43,989 bases of DNA, taken from assembly GCA_002480345.1 (NCBI GenBank), contig DLBY01000090.1:1-43989 (forward strand), in the 5' to 3' direction. Below the pieces are notes generated by a model. It made no database searches. It saw nothing but the letters and a program-made list of their open reading frames with translations, and was not told the origin of the DNA. The translations under genes were made by a program, and so were the position numbers. This stretch comes from Phycisphaerales bacterium UBA7812. GTDB lineage: Bacteria; Planctomycetota; Phycisphaerae; Phycisphaerales; UBA1924. This document shows positions 23,101 to 32,059 of the stretch, piece after piece; the stretch's first letter is position 1, and every line of letters starts with the position of its first letter.

Positions 23101-24567
23101 TCAGGGGAGGGCGCGCAGATCGACGACGACCGGGAGATGATCGGCGCCGCTCGAGTCCGATCGCTCCAGACTCATCCGCGCGAGCGACGCGTCGGTGAGG
23201 ATCTCGGTGTCGAGTACGAACGCGTCGACCACGCGGGCCGCGGCGTCCGGAAAGGCGATGTAGTCCAGGAAGATGCGGCGGTGCCCGTAGGCGGGTCCGC
23301 CGAATGAGTAGCGGTCGCGTGTCCCCAGGACGGGTGTGAAGGCGAAGGTGAGCTCGGTGCCGTCGGTGTCGAGGCCTCGGACGGGGGTTTCGAGCACGAG
23401 GGGGTGCCCGTTGTGGTTGTAGTCGCCCCCCAGCACGGGGAGCACCGGCGCGCCGTCGGCGAGCCGCTGCGCATCGGCGATCATGACGCCCATGATCTCG
23501 CGCACGGCGCGTCCCTCGTCGAACCGGCGCTGGTCCTCGGGGGTGTCCAGATCGCCCCCCGCCTTGAGGTGGACGGAGCCGACCGGGAGGACCGCGTCGG
23601 GCGTGCGCACGATCGCGCCCGCGAAGCGGACGGGGAAGTCCCACCGCGTCAGCGTCTCGGCTCGCAATTCGACGGGGCCGCGTTCGAGCACGGGGTGGTG
23701 GGTGACGATCGCGACGCCCCAGCCCTCGCAGCGGATCGCGGTCCAGTCGCGGTCCGGGTCGACATGCTCGCGGAACCACGCTTCGAGCTCGTGCTCGTAG
23801 GCGGGGCTCCAGGGCCCGCGCCCCCACTCCTGGATCAGGTAGAGATCGGGATCGATGGCGCGGTACATCCGGGAGAACGGCGTCGGGTTCTTTTCGGGGC
23901 TCGACCACAGCACATTGTGCGACAGCACGCGGATCGCGCCCCGGGGCGTGGGAGGCAGGCTCGCGTCCACCTTCTCGACGGGCCGGCCGACGGGCAACCG
24001 GATCTCGAAGGGCAGGACGATGTCCTCGGTGCGCGTGCGGGACCCATCGCGGGTGCTGCGGGCGTCGAGGAGCTCGATGCGGCCCGCGGCGCGCCCGGCG
24101 TGCATCAGGGCCGGGAGGGCGTCCCGCCGGACGCGGAGTTCGAACGCCTCGGCGGCGCTGGTGGGTTGGACGAGGGGCTCGAGACGCTCGAACGCGACGG
24201 GCGCGGGACGACCCTCCTCGAACGCGGTCGCGAAGAACCAGGGCTCGCGCCACGATTCGCGGTGACGCATGCTGATCTCGAAATCGACGCCCAGCCCGTC
24301 GCGGGGCGTGCCGGTCGCGGGGTCGGCGTCCGCGTCGATCGCGATGAGCAGGGGCTTGTCCTCTGTGAGCAGGTCGCGGAGTTCGGGGAAGGGCAGGCGG
24401 AAGTAGAGAAACTCGGCGTCCGCGGCGGCGTCGACGGAGGCGGGCCATTCCTCACAGAGGCCGTCCAGCGCGATCGCGGGCTGCATCGCGGAGGCGGGGT
24501 CGGTGACGGTGAGGGCGGCCGCGAGGGGGGCCGCCGCGAGGGCGGCGCGGAGCAGAGATCTGTTCAT
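23101..24567 (-). CDS. Secreted endonuclease/exonuclease/phosphatase (EEP) family protein with CBM9-like N-terminus
   Basis: The 488-residue product has a signal peptide (MNRSLLRAALAAAPLAAALT, cleavage near DPASA). The first domain (about 27-220) begins AIALDGLCEEWPAS and contains FLYFRLPF and LLIAIDADADPATGTP. That is the pattern of CBM9/DOMON-type beta domains that start 'I.iDG...eW'. The C-terminal EEP domain (about 235-485) starts IRVLSHNVLW with the active-site Asn and continues with LYLIQEW (metal-ligand Glu). Further on come VGSVHLKAGGD, LGGDYNHNGHP (catalytic Asp/Asn) and GADHLPVVVDL (terminal Asp-His pair). The family hydrolyses phosphodiester or phosphomonoester bonds; the substrate here is unknown and could be extracellular nucleic acid or a phospholipid. 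It lies upstream of the MscK-type gene by 47 bp. Confidence 0.9.
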   Translation of the reverse strand: MNRSLLRAALAAAPLAAALTVTDPASAMQPAIALDGLCEEWPASVDAAADAEFLYFRLPFPELRDLLTEDKPLLIAIDADADPATGTPRDGLGVDFEISMRHRESWREPWFFATAFEEGRPAPVAFERLEPLVQPTSAAEAFELRVRRDALPALMHAGRAAGRIELLDARSTRDGSRTRTEDIVLPFEIRLPVGRPVEKVDASLPPTPRGAIRVLSHNVLWSSPEKNPTPFSRMYRAIDPDLYLIQEWGRGPWSPAYEHELEAWFREHVDPDRDWTAIRCEGWGVAIVTHHPVLERGPVELRAETLTRWDFPVRFAGAIVRTPDAVLPVGSVHLKAGGDLDTPEDQRRFDEGRAVREIMGVMIADAQRLADGAPVLPVLGGDYNHNGHPLVLETPVRGLDTDGTELTFAFTPVLGTRDRYSFGGPAYGHRRIFLDYIAFPDAAARVVDAFVLDTEILTDASLARMSLERSDSSGADHLPVVVDLRALP

Positions 24568-24719
24568 GGGCGACTGTACGCTCGACCGGATGGACCCCGG
24601 GCGGGCCCCGGGAGGGCGGGACGCGCTACGCTCCCTGATGCGCCCGTTCGGGCGCGTGCGGCGCAGGCCGGGAGCGGGGAGCGAGTCAGCCCGTCGATCG
24701 GGCGGTGCGTGTGCGACCG

Positions 24720-26654
24720 ATGGCGACACTGGACGACGACAAGCTGCGGGTGCTCGAGGCGTCGGACATCGCGCAGGTGATCGGTGAATATGTGAAACTC
24801 GTCCCCAAGGGGCGCGAGTTCACCTGCCTGTGCCCCTTCCACGACGATCGCAACCCGTCGATGTATGTGGTCCCGCACAAGCGGATGTTCCACTGCTTCG
24901 TCTGCGGCGCCGGGGGCGATGTCTTCACCTTCGTGCAGAAATACCACGGCATCGGGTTCGGCGAGGCGCTGAAGATGCTCGCGGAGCGGGCGGGCATCGA
25001 GCTGACGCGCCGGCGTCCCGAGGAGCGCGAGCGGAGCGGGCCCTCGCGGTCAGACCTGATCGACGCGAACCGGGCGGCGCAGGCCTTCTTCCGTGCGATT
25101 CTCGAGAAGCACGATTCGGGCGCGGCTGCGCGGGCGCTCGTCGACAAGCGGGGGATCAGCCCCGAGATGATCGATCGTTTCGCGATCGGGGCGTCGCCCG
25201 ACCGGTGGGACGGGCTGCTGACCTTTGCACGCACGAAGCGGCTGAGCGAGCAGACGCTGCTGTCGCTGGGGCTGCTCAAGCAGAAGGAGCGGGAGCCCTA
25301 CGACGCGCTGCGGAACCGCCTGATCTTCCCCATCCACGGGGAGACGGGCGACCCGATCGCGTTCGGCGGGCGCCGGGTGGATGACGAGGACGAGCCCAAG
25401 TATCTCAACAGCCCCGAGACGCCCCTGTTCAACAAGAGCAAGACGCTGTTCGGGCTGCCCCAGGCGCGGGACGCGATCCGGAGATCGGGCCGCGCCGTGA
25501 TCGTCGAGGGGTACACGGATGTGGTCGCGTGCCACCAGGCGGGGCTGGCGAATGTCGTGGGCACGCTGGGGACCGCGTTCACGGAGGGGCACGCCCAGAA
25601 ACTGCGGGGGCAGTGCCAGGAGGTCGTGCTCCTGTTCGACGGGGACGAGGCGGGGCAGAACGCGGCGGACCGGGCGCTCTCGGTGCTGTTCGGCTCGCGG
25701 CTCGACATCCGCGTCGCGATGCTGACGGGGCAGACCGCGGCGAAGGACCCCGACGAGTTGCTCAAATCGCGAGGCGGCGCGGAGGTGCTCGCGGGCGTGC
25801 TGGACGACGCGGAACCGGTGATCGACCGGTGGGCGCGGCGCATCCGCGAGAAGCAGGCGCAGATGGGCCCCGCGGGGCGCGCGCGGTATCTGGAAGAACA
25901 GGTCGAACGCCTCGCGGACACGGGGCTGGAGAGCCTCGCGCCGATCGAGCGCGAATCGATGCTGGGGGACATGGCGCAGGCGCTCGGCGTGCCGGGCCGG
26001 CTGGTCGCGGACGCCTATCAGCGTGCACGCACACGCGGGCGGCGGGCGGGGGACGCGGACCCCGGCGCCGTCGAGTTCAAGCCCGGCGCGATCCGGCCCA
26101 TCGATCGGTTCCGCGTCCACGCGATCGCGTGCCTGCTCGAGCCCTCGGTGTTCTCGTCGGCGGACCGGGCGCGGACGGCCTCGGCGCTGCTGATCGATCT
26201 GGAGGCGTGCCCCGAGGCGCTCGCGGCGATCGTGCGCGCCGCGTCGGACGCGGTGCGGGCGGGCGAACCGCTGGAGGCGGGGACGCTGCTGGCGATGGCG
26301 CCGGGGGAACGGCTGGCGCGCGTGCTCGCGGAGGCGTTCGCGTCCACCGGGGACGCGGACGCGGAGGAACTCGACGCGTGCCTGGGGCGCCTCGAGGAGC
26401 ACGGGCTGCGGCACATCCCCCGGGACGCGGGGGCGGGCGTCGAGGCGGGGGACCGCCTGGCGAGGCTTCGGAGCCTGCACAGCGATTTCGGCGGGAACCG
26501 GGCGGCGAATCCCTACCGGCGCGGCGGGGGTATTGTCCGTGCGGGAGCCGGGCAAGAGGGCGTTCGCACCGAGGAGCGAGAGGCGGGCGCGAGCCCGCCC
26601 CCCAATGATGGATCGGTCGATCAGCGACGGAGCGACGATGGTCAAGAGCGGTAA
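24720..26654 (+). CDS. dnaG: DNA primase DnaG
   Basis: DnaG synthesises RNA primers at the replication fork. The product has 644 residues from ATG 24720 (MATLDDDKLRVLEASD); an in-frame start at 24705 would add five residues. The N-terminal zinc-binding domain has CPFHDDRNPS ... FHCFVC (C-x2-H ... C-x2-C). The catalytic core includes the family's RNRLIFPIHGETGDPIAFGGR. The TOPRIM domain shows VIVEGYTDVVACHQAG (catalytic Glu) and VVLLFDGDEAGQNAA (DxD metal site). The C-terminal helicase-interaction region is Ala/Arg rich. The reading frame overlaps the rpoD start by 17 bp, so translation of the two is probably coupled. This recalls the rpsU-dnaG-rpoD macromolecular-synthesis operon, but no rpsU lies upstream. 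Confidence 0.97.
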   Translation: MATLDDDKLRVLEASDIAQVIGEYVKLVPKGREFTCLCPFHDDRNPSMYVVPHKRMFHCFVCGAGGDVFTFVQKYHGIGFGEALKMLAERAGIELTRRRPEERERSGPSRSDLIDANRAAQAFFRAILEKHDSGAAARALVDKRGISPEMIDRFAIGASPDRWDGLLTFARTKRLSEQTLLSLGLLKQKEREPYDALRNRLIFPIHGETGDPIAFGGRRVDDEDEPKYLNSPETPLFNKSKTLFGLPQARDAIRRSGRAVIVEGYTDVVACHQAGLANVVGTLGTAFTEGHAQKLRGQCQEVVLLFDGDEAGQNAADRALSVLFGSRLDIRVAMLTGQTAAKDPDELLKSRGGAEVLAGVLDDAEPVIDRWARRIREKQAQMGPAGRARYLEEQVERLADTGLESLAPIERESMLGDMAQALGVPGRLVADAYQRARTRGRRAGDADPGAVEFKPGAIRPIDRFRVHAIACLLEPSVFSSADRARTASALLIDLEACPEALAAIVRAASDAVRAGEPLEAGTLLAMAPGERLARVLAEAFASTGDADAEELDACLGRLEEHGLRHIPRDAGAGVEAGDRLARLRSLHSDFGGNRAANPYRRGGGIVRAGAGQEGVRTEEREAGASPPPNDGSVDQRRSDDGQER

Positions 26655-28551
26655 GGCGATGGATCGGAACCCGCGGATGAACGCGTTTCACCCCGCGTTG
26701 CTCGAGCTGTTCAACGCGTCGAAGACGCGCGGATGGCTGAGCTACGAGGAGCTGAACAACGCGTTGCCCGACGAGATGGTCGACCCCGACCGGGTGCACG
26801 AGCTGCTCGCGGCGATCGACGAGCTGGACATCGAGCTGGTCGATGAGCTGGAGTTCCGCGCGCGGCTGTACCGGGCTCGTAAGGAAGAACAGGCGGCGAT
26901 GGGCAGCCCCTTCCGCGCGATGAGCGTCGCGGGCACCGGCGGGTCGCGCGTCGACTCGCTGGCGATCCAGGTGCGCATGAACCAGGCGCACTACGCGTCG
27001 ATGAACCCCGCGGATGTCGCCAGCCAGGCGGAGCGGGATGTCGCGGAAGCGGCGCGGATGGACGACGACACGCTCCAACGCGACATCGAGGACGCGGTGA
27101 GCGGGGAGAGCAGCAAGCGGGTGGACGACCCCGTGCGGATGTACCTCACCCAGATGGGGATGATCCCGCTGCTGACGCGCGACGAGGAGATCCGCCTCGC
27201 GAAGAAGATCGAGACGACCCGGATGATCTTCCGGCGCCGCTGCCTGGAATGCGACTACATCGCGAGCGAAGCGGCGAAGATCCTGCGCGCCGTCGAAGCG
27301 GGCGACATGCCGTTCGATCGGACGATGCGGATCTCGACGGCCGAGGAGAACCATAAGGAGAAGATCGCGCAGCGGATCCCCGCGAACCTCGGGACGATCG
27401 AGGCGCTGCTGGAGCGGAACGCGGCGGACTGGGCGGAACTGGAGGAGAAGCGAACGGGGAAGGCGACGAAAGCCGCGCTCGCAAAGGTGCGCCAGCGGAT
27501 CGCCGCGAGGCGTGTGCGGTTGAGCGCGTTGCTCGAGGAGCTGTGCCTGCGGACCGGGCGGATCGTTCCGCTGATGAACAAGCTGCGGTCGATCAGCCAG
27601 AAGATGACGGACCTGCAGTCGCAGATCGAGAAGGGGGAGACGACGCCCGGCAAGCTCGACCCCGAGGACCTCGCGGTGATGCGCGAGGAACTCGACGGGC
27701 TGCGGAGCCTGGTGCGCGAGGAGCCGGGCGAGCTCGCGGCGCGTTGCGCCGTGCTCAAAACGGTATTCTGGGAGTACGAGCAGGCGAAGCGCGATCTCTC
27801 GGGCGGCAACCTGCGGCTGGTCGTGTCGATCGCGAAGAAGTACCGCAACCGGGGGCTGTCTTTCCTGGATGTCATCCAGGAGGGCAACACGGGGCTGATG
27901 CGCGCGGTGGACAAGTACGAATACAAGCGGGGCTACAAGTTCAGCACCTACGCGACCTGGTGGATCCGCCAGGCGATCACGCGGGCGATCGCGGACCACG
28001 CGCGCACGATCCGCATCCCGGTCCACATGATCGAGACGATGACGAAGCTGCGCAATATCCAGAAGGACGCGCTGCAGAAGACGGGCATCGAGCCCACGAT
28101 CGAGGAACTCGCGGCGGCCGCGAACATGTCGATCGCCGAGACGCGGCGCGTCATGAAGATCTCGCGCCACCCGGTGAGCCTGGATCGGCCGGTGGGCGAG
28201 GGCGAGGATTCCTACTTCGGCGACTTCATCGAGGACGAGCGGCAGCAGACCCCCAGCGACTCGGCGGCGCAGGAGATGCTCGCGAAGCGCATCGAGCAGG
28301 TGCTCAAGACGCTGACCTACCGCGAACGCGAGATCCTCAAGCTCCGCTACGGGATCGGGGACGGCTACACCTACACGCTCGAGGAAGTCGGGCGGATCTT
28401 CAAGGTCACCCGCGAGCGGGTGCGGCAGGTCGAGGCGAAAGCCCTTCGGAAGCTGCAGCACCCGGTGCGGGCCCGCAAACTCCAGGGGTTCGTGGGCGAT
28501 CACGAGTACAAGGAACGCCGAACCGGCGGCGATGGCCCTTCCAAAAACTGA
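26638..28551 (+). CDS. rpoD: Primary sigma factor RpoD (sigma-70)
   Basis: The 637-residue product starts at ATG 26638 with CGGAG 6 bases upstream, inside the 3' end of dnaG. Region 1.1 is present (about 15-75; LLELFNASKTRGWLSYEELN), which marks a group 1 sigma factor. Region 1.2 is DDPVRMYLTQMGMIPLLTRDEE. A non-conserved region of about 200 residues follows. Region 2 reads GNLRLVVSIAKKYRNRGLSF, LDVIQEGNTGLMRAVDKYEY and FSTYATWWIRQAITRAIADH, covering core binding and -10 recognition. Region 3 contains RPVGEGEDSYFGDFIED. Region 4 has YTLEEVGRIFKVTRERVRQV, the -35 helix-turn-helix. It directs housekeeping transcription. Confidence 0.98.
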   Translation: MVKSGKAMDRNPRMNAFHPALLELFNASKTRGWLSYEELNNALPDEMVDPDRVHELLAAIDELDIELVDELEFRARLYRARKEEQAAMGSPFRAMSVAGTGGSRVDSLAIQVRMNQAHYASMNPADVASQAERDVAEAARMDDDTLQRDIEDAVSGESSKRVDDPVRMYLTQMGMIPLLTRDEEIRLAKKIETTRMIFRRRCLECDYIASEAAKILRAVEAGDMPFDRTMRISTAEENHKEKIAQRIPANLGTIEALLERNAADWAELEEKRTGKATKAALAKVRQRIAARRVRLSALLEELCLRTGRIVPLMNKLRSISQKMTDLQSQIEKGETTPGKLDPEDLAVMREELDGLRSLVREEPGELAARCAVLKTVFWEYEQAKRDLSGGNLRLVVSIAKKYRNRGLSFLDVIQEGNTGLMRAVDKYEYKRGYKFSTYATWWIRQAITRAIADHARTIRIPVHMIETMTKLRNIQKDALQKTGIEPTIEELAAAANMSIAETRRVMKISRHPVSLDRPVGEGEDSYFGDFIEDERQQTPSDSAAQEMLAKRIEQVLKTLTYREREILKLRYGIGDGYTYTLEEVGRIFKVTRERVRQVEAKALRKLQHPVRARKLQGFVGDHEYKERRTGGDGPSKN

Positions 28552-28588
28552 TCAAATAAGCTAGATCCTTGTTTTTCATGGGGTTGCG

Positions 28589-28634
28589 CTGTGGGTCGCG
28601 TGCCCCTCCCGTTTCACAGGACATTCTTTTTTTT
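28589..28634 (+). terminator. Possible terminator downstream of rpoD
   Basis: CTGTG (28589-28593) and CACAG (28615-28619) can pair, with inner GGG/CCC contacts, and eight T residues follow at 28627-28634. The stem is weak, but the T-run is exceptional for this GC-rich sequence and lies 76 bp after the rpoD stop. Confidence 0.4.
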
Positions 28635-28809
28635 GCGTTGCCCGGAGTTTCCCGCAACACCCATTCGCGCGATCCGGTACATTGACAAGAGAAACCGCGT
28701 GCGGGGGACCATCGGCAGGGGCAAGGCCCGCGCCGGTGGGGTAGGATCGCGGGGCGATCGATGCGTGCGTCGACAGTGATCGACCGCGCGTAGAACGGGA
28801 CGACTACCG

Positions 28810-31800
28810 ATGAACATGAAGCAGACGACGAGCGAGTTCTCTCGTATCACTCGGATCAGCGGGGCCGCGGCCTTGATTGCTTTTTCGGGCAGCGCGTTGG
28901 CGCTGGCCGAACCGGCACCGCGTCCGGCGCCGACCGACGCGCCGGCGAAGGCGACCCGGCCCGCGACCCCTCGCGGCGAGGCGAGCCCGGGTGCGATCAC
29001 GATCGAGCCCACGCTGCCGCGGGGCGAGAAGGCTGAGAGCTTTTATGCGACGGTGCCCCTGCTGCTGAAGCGGATGCACCCGAACCTGCGCACGATGACG
29101 GACGCGCAGATCCTCGACCTGGTCCGTGAGCGGGCGCGTCAGATCCACGCCGAGGAGATGGGCGTGGACCTGCCCGATCCGCCGCGTGCGGGCTCGGGCG
29201 GCGGGGCGCTGACCTTCGACGCGATCAACGACACGGACTATGTCGCGGGCGACCGCCGGCGGCTCACGCCGGGCCCGGGCGACTGGTGGAACGGAGACAA
29301 TGTCCCCGCGATGGGCGAGGGGTACCGGACGGATCACACCCCCTACTACCTCGAGGACCGCGAGCTCAACCTCCGGCGTCTGCAGCTCCGCTCGATGCTG
29401 GGCGGTTTCGCGGATTACAGCAACCTCGCGATCGCGGACACCGTCGCGGACATCAACCAGGGCGGCATCTGGCCCACGCTCGAGCTGCCCTCGAACACGC
29501 AGGACTTCGACGGCGACGGCGAGCTGTTCGACCCGCTCCCCGCGCGACCGGTCGTGGTGTATTACCAGTTCCTCGAGGAGAACATGACCGACCTCGAGTG
29601 GGACGGGGGCGAGGACAACTTCAACTTGGTGGGCCTGCGGACCAGCGACACCAACGACGACGACATCATCGACTTCGCCGACGAGGCGGACGATACCGAC
29701 GGCATCTCGGACTCGTGGCCCGCGAACCCGCTGTTCGTCAACCCCAGCGTGATTCCCCCGCCGGATGTGACCGACCAGGAGGCGGACCTGTCGCTGTTCC
29801 TGTCGCTCGCGGGCCTGGGCACGCTGAAGTGGGGCGACGACCGCCCGATCTTTACGCACCCCGACGCGGAGGCGGCGTGGCGCCTCGCGCAGCGTGAGTA
29901 TTTCGCGGGCAACATCGACCGATTCCAGGATTCGTTCGACAGCGGGCAGGTGCTCACAGAAGAGGAACGGCAGATCGTGCTCTCCGCGATGCGGGCGATC
30001 GAAGATGTGACCAACATCACCTTCATTGAACGGCCCGATCTTCCGGGCTCGCTGCCCCCGGGCTTCACGCTCATCCCGCCGCCCAACAACGGGTACCCCG
30101 TCAACGCGGTGGGCTACGCGCTCGACACCTCGGGTGTCGCGGTCGATCCGGGCGGCATCCTGGGCCTCCCCGGCGCGAGCGAGTTCCCCTGGCAGCCCGA
30201 GGATGATTACCCCTGGATCCTGATCGCGAAGGGCGGGCAGCCCGACGCGGGCGAGGACGGGCCCACGGGTTCCACGGTTGTCGGGAGGGCGCGGAACCTG
30301 CCCTTCCCCGCGGCGGTCGACTTCGGGCTCACCGACCTCGACGGCGACGGGTTCCCCGACACCCCCGACACCAACGGGGACGGGTTCCCCGATCAGATCA
30401 TCCTCAGCGCCGACAACATCGGGAACGCGTTCAACGCGGACCCGACGATGGTCCGCAGCGTCATGGACTCGAACGGCGACACGATCGTCAACGCCGCGGA
30501 CGCGACGCTCACCGCGGGCGGCGCGATCGACTTCCCGCCCTTTGGCAACTTCCTGTTCGATCTCAACTTCGACGGGACGATTGACCAGATCCTCGACACG
30601 AACGGCGACGGCGACCCCGCGGTGCTCGACTTCGGCGATCTGCAGATCGACCTCGACGGGGATGGCGCGGGCGATTCGGTGTACCCGAGCGGCACGGCCC
30701 CCTCCCCCATCCCGTTCCCGACCGATTCGGTTCCCTGCGAACTGCTGGGGCTGACGCAGGCCGTGTTCGACAATCAGGACATCGGCGCGACGGTGTACCA
30801 GCTGATGCGTCACCTGGGCTTCCTGAACGAGCACCAGCGTCCCGACCGCGATGATTTCGTGCGGGTCAACTACGGCAACATCGATTCGGACGCGCTTCCC
30901 GGGTTCGCGCTGGTCCTGAGCGGCACGGACAAGTTCGCGAACTTCATCGAGAACTTCGACACCACGACCTCGACCGTCCCGCCCGCGCCCCCGTTCACGC
31001 CCCGCCTCCCGGGTCTGTGGACGATCGCCGGCGCGCCGACGAGCGGCGGATGGGGCTTCGCGGCCCCGACCGCGGGCGACGCGCCCGCGCCGACCGAGGA
31101 CTACGCGGTTGACGAGGACGACATGTCCGCGGAGGCCCTGGTGACCGGGGCGGCCCCGGGCCAGCGTTTGGTCGGTGAGACGATCTTCATCTCCCCGAAC
31201 ATCTACGGCCCTGAGGACGCGACGGTGAACTTCGCGTACTACATCAACAGCGATACCCCCGGCGCCCTGCAGGCGGGCGACGGGCTCATCGTCGAGACCT
31301 CCCCCGACGGTGGGGCGACCTGGAACACGCTGATCGGCCTGGGCGTGCCCAGCGACCAGTGGCGCGTCGCAACGGTCACGGTCGGTGAAGTCCGCAACGA
31401 CGGCGCGACGAGCCTCCCCGATTTCCAGGTCCGCTTCCGCGCCCGCAACACTGACGCGGGCCGGGTCGTGGAGATGGGTCTGGACCGCATCCGCGTCCAG
31501 AACCCCTACGACTTCCTGTCGGTGATGCACTTCGGGACCTTCGCCTCGTCGATCTTCCCGGGCGAGGCTGGCTTCGAGTCCATCGAGGTTCGCGAGCCCA
31601 ACACGGCGGAATTCCAGGACCTCATCGGCCTCGCGCAGGGGCTCAGCCTGGGCGACCGGATCGCGCTGTCCAACCTGTACGGCGACCCCGTCGTGCCGGA
31701 CGGCGGTGACGCGGCGCCGGACCCGTGCCGGGCGGATGTCGACGGGAACGGCGTGATCGACGCGGTCGATGTCACGCTCTTCCTCGAGCTGTACAACGCG

Positions 31801-31959
31801 GGCGATCTGCAGGCGGACTTCGCGGCGCCGTTCGGGGTCATCGATATCTTCGACCTCGTCCAGTTCTTCGTGGATGTCCAGAACTCGTTCCGCTGCCAGA
31901 ACGACCCGGACAACAGCTTCGGGAGCAACAACTTCAGCGACCTGACCTCGCCGGGTTGA
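28810..31959 (+). CDS. Secreted astacin-fold pseudopeptidase with inserts and dockerin-like C-terminus
   Basis: The 1049-residue product has a signal peptide (about 1-33, ending ALALA) and an N-terminal region of about 300 residues that I do not recognise. An astacin-like domain is split by two insertions. Its first part is QIVLSAMRAIEDVTNITFIERP. The active-site helix at 658-681 reads ATVYQLMRHLGFLNEHQRPD, where astacins have HELMHxxGFxHEHxRxDRD. The zinc ligands and Glu are replaced (Tyr663, Gln664, Arg667, Asn673), while Gly670, Phe671, Glu674 and RPDRDD are kept. The Met-turn PYDFLSVMHFGTFAS (Met906) and the final LSLGDRIALSNLYG are kept too. The first insert (about 515-635) is rich in Ca2+-type DxDGDG/DTNGDG loops. 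The second (about 725-895) is a jelly-roll/MAM-like domain. The dockerin-like repeats ADVDGNGVIDAVDVTLFLEL and ADFAAPFGVIDIFDLVQFFV end the protein. It is probably exported and catalytically inert. Confidence 0.88.
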   Translation: MNMKQTTSEFSRITRISGAAALIAFSGSALALAEPAPRPAPTDAPAKATRPATPRGEASPGAITIEPTLPRGEKAESFYATVPLLLKRMHPNLRTMTDAQILDLVRERARQIHAEEMGVDLPDPPRAGSGGGALTFDAINDTDYVAGDRRRLTPGPGDWWNGDNVPAMGEGYRTDHTPYYLEDRELNLRRLQLRSMLGGFADYSNLAIADTVADINQGGIWPTLELPSNTQDFDGDGELFDPLPARPVVVYYQFLEENMTDLEWDGGEDNFNLVGLRTSDTNDDDIIDFADEADDTDGISDSWPANPLFVNPSVIPPPDVTDQEADLSLFLSLAGLGTLKWGDDRPIFTHPDAEAAWRLAQREYFAGNIDRFQDSFDSGQVLTEEERQIVLSAMRAIEDVTNITFIERPDLPGSLPPGFTLIPPPNNGYPVNAVGYALDTSGVAVDPGGILGLPGASEFPWQPEDDYPWILIAKGGQPDAGEDGPTGSTVVGRARNLPFPAAVDFGLTDLDGDGFPDTPDTNGDGFPDQIILSADNIGNAFNADPTMVRSVMDSNGDTIVNAADATLTAGGAIDFPPFGNFLFDLNFDGTIDQILDTNGDGDPAVLDFGDLQIDLDGDGAGDSVYPSGTAPSPIPFPTDSVPCELLGLTQAVFDNQDIGATVYQLMRHLGFLNEHQRPDRDDFVRVNYGNIDSDALPGFALVLSGTDKFANFIENFDTTTSTVPPAPPFTPRLPGLWTIAGAPTSGGWGFAAPTAGDAPAPTEDYAVDEDDMSAEALVTGAAPGQRLVGETIFISPNIYGPEDATVNFAYYINSDTPGALQAGDGLIVETSPDGGATWNTLIGLGVPSDQWRVATVTVGEVRNDGATSLPDFQVRFRARNTDAGRVVEMGLDRIRVQNPYDFLSVMHFGTFASSIFPGEAGFESIEVREPNTAEFQDLIGLAQGLSLGDRIALSNLYGDPVVPDGGDAAPDPCRADVDGNGVIDAVDVTLFLELYNAGDLQADFAAPFGVIDIFDLVQFFVDVQNSFRCQNDPDNSFGSNNFSDLTSPG

Positions 31960-31981
31960 TGCCCGCGTGACGACGATGACG

Positions 31982-32004
31982 CGGGCCCCGATGGGCGGGG
32001 CCCG
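31982..32004 (+). terminator. Strong hairpin between the two astacin-fold genes
   Basis: CGGGCCCC and GGGGCCCG form an 8-bp stem with a 7-base loop, 23 bp after the stop of the first gene and 56 bp before the start of the second. No T-tract follows, so termination may be partial. It could set the ratio of the two products. Confidence 0.45.
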
Positions 32005-32059
32005 TGCCTGAACAGAACCGCACACCGATCCGATCACCGATCAGACGACAGGACCGAGC

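Noticed and set aside
18959..23140. Very long open frame (over 1300 codons) on the plus strand
   Set aside because: It is antisense to the metallopeptidase and MscK-type genes. Its composition is Arg/Glu/Ala/Pro-rich with no recognisable motif. This is a side effect of high G+C, as are many other antisense frames in the window.
28682..28687. TTGACA as a -35 box upstream of the first astacin-fold gene
   Set aside because: No acceptable -10 hexamer lies 16-18 bases downstream.
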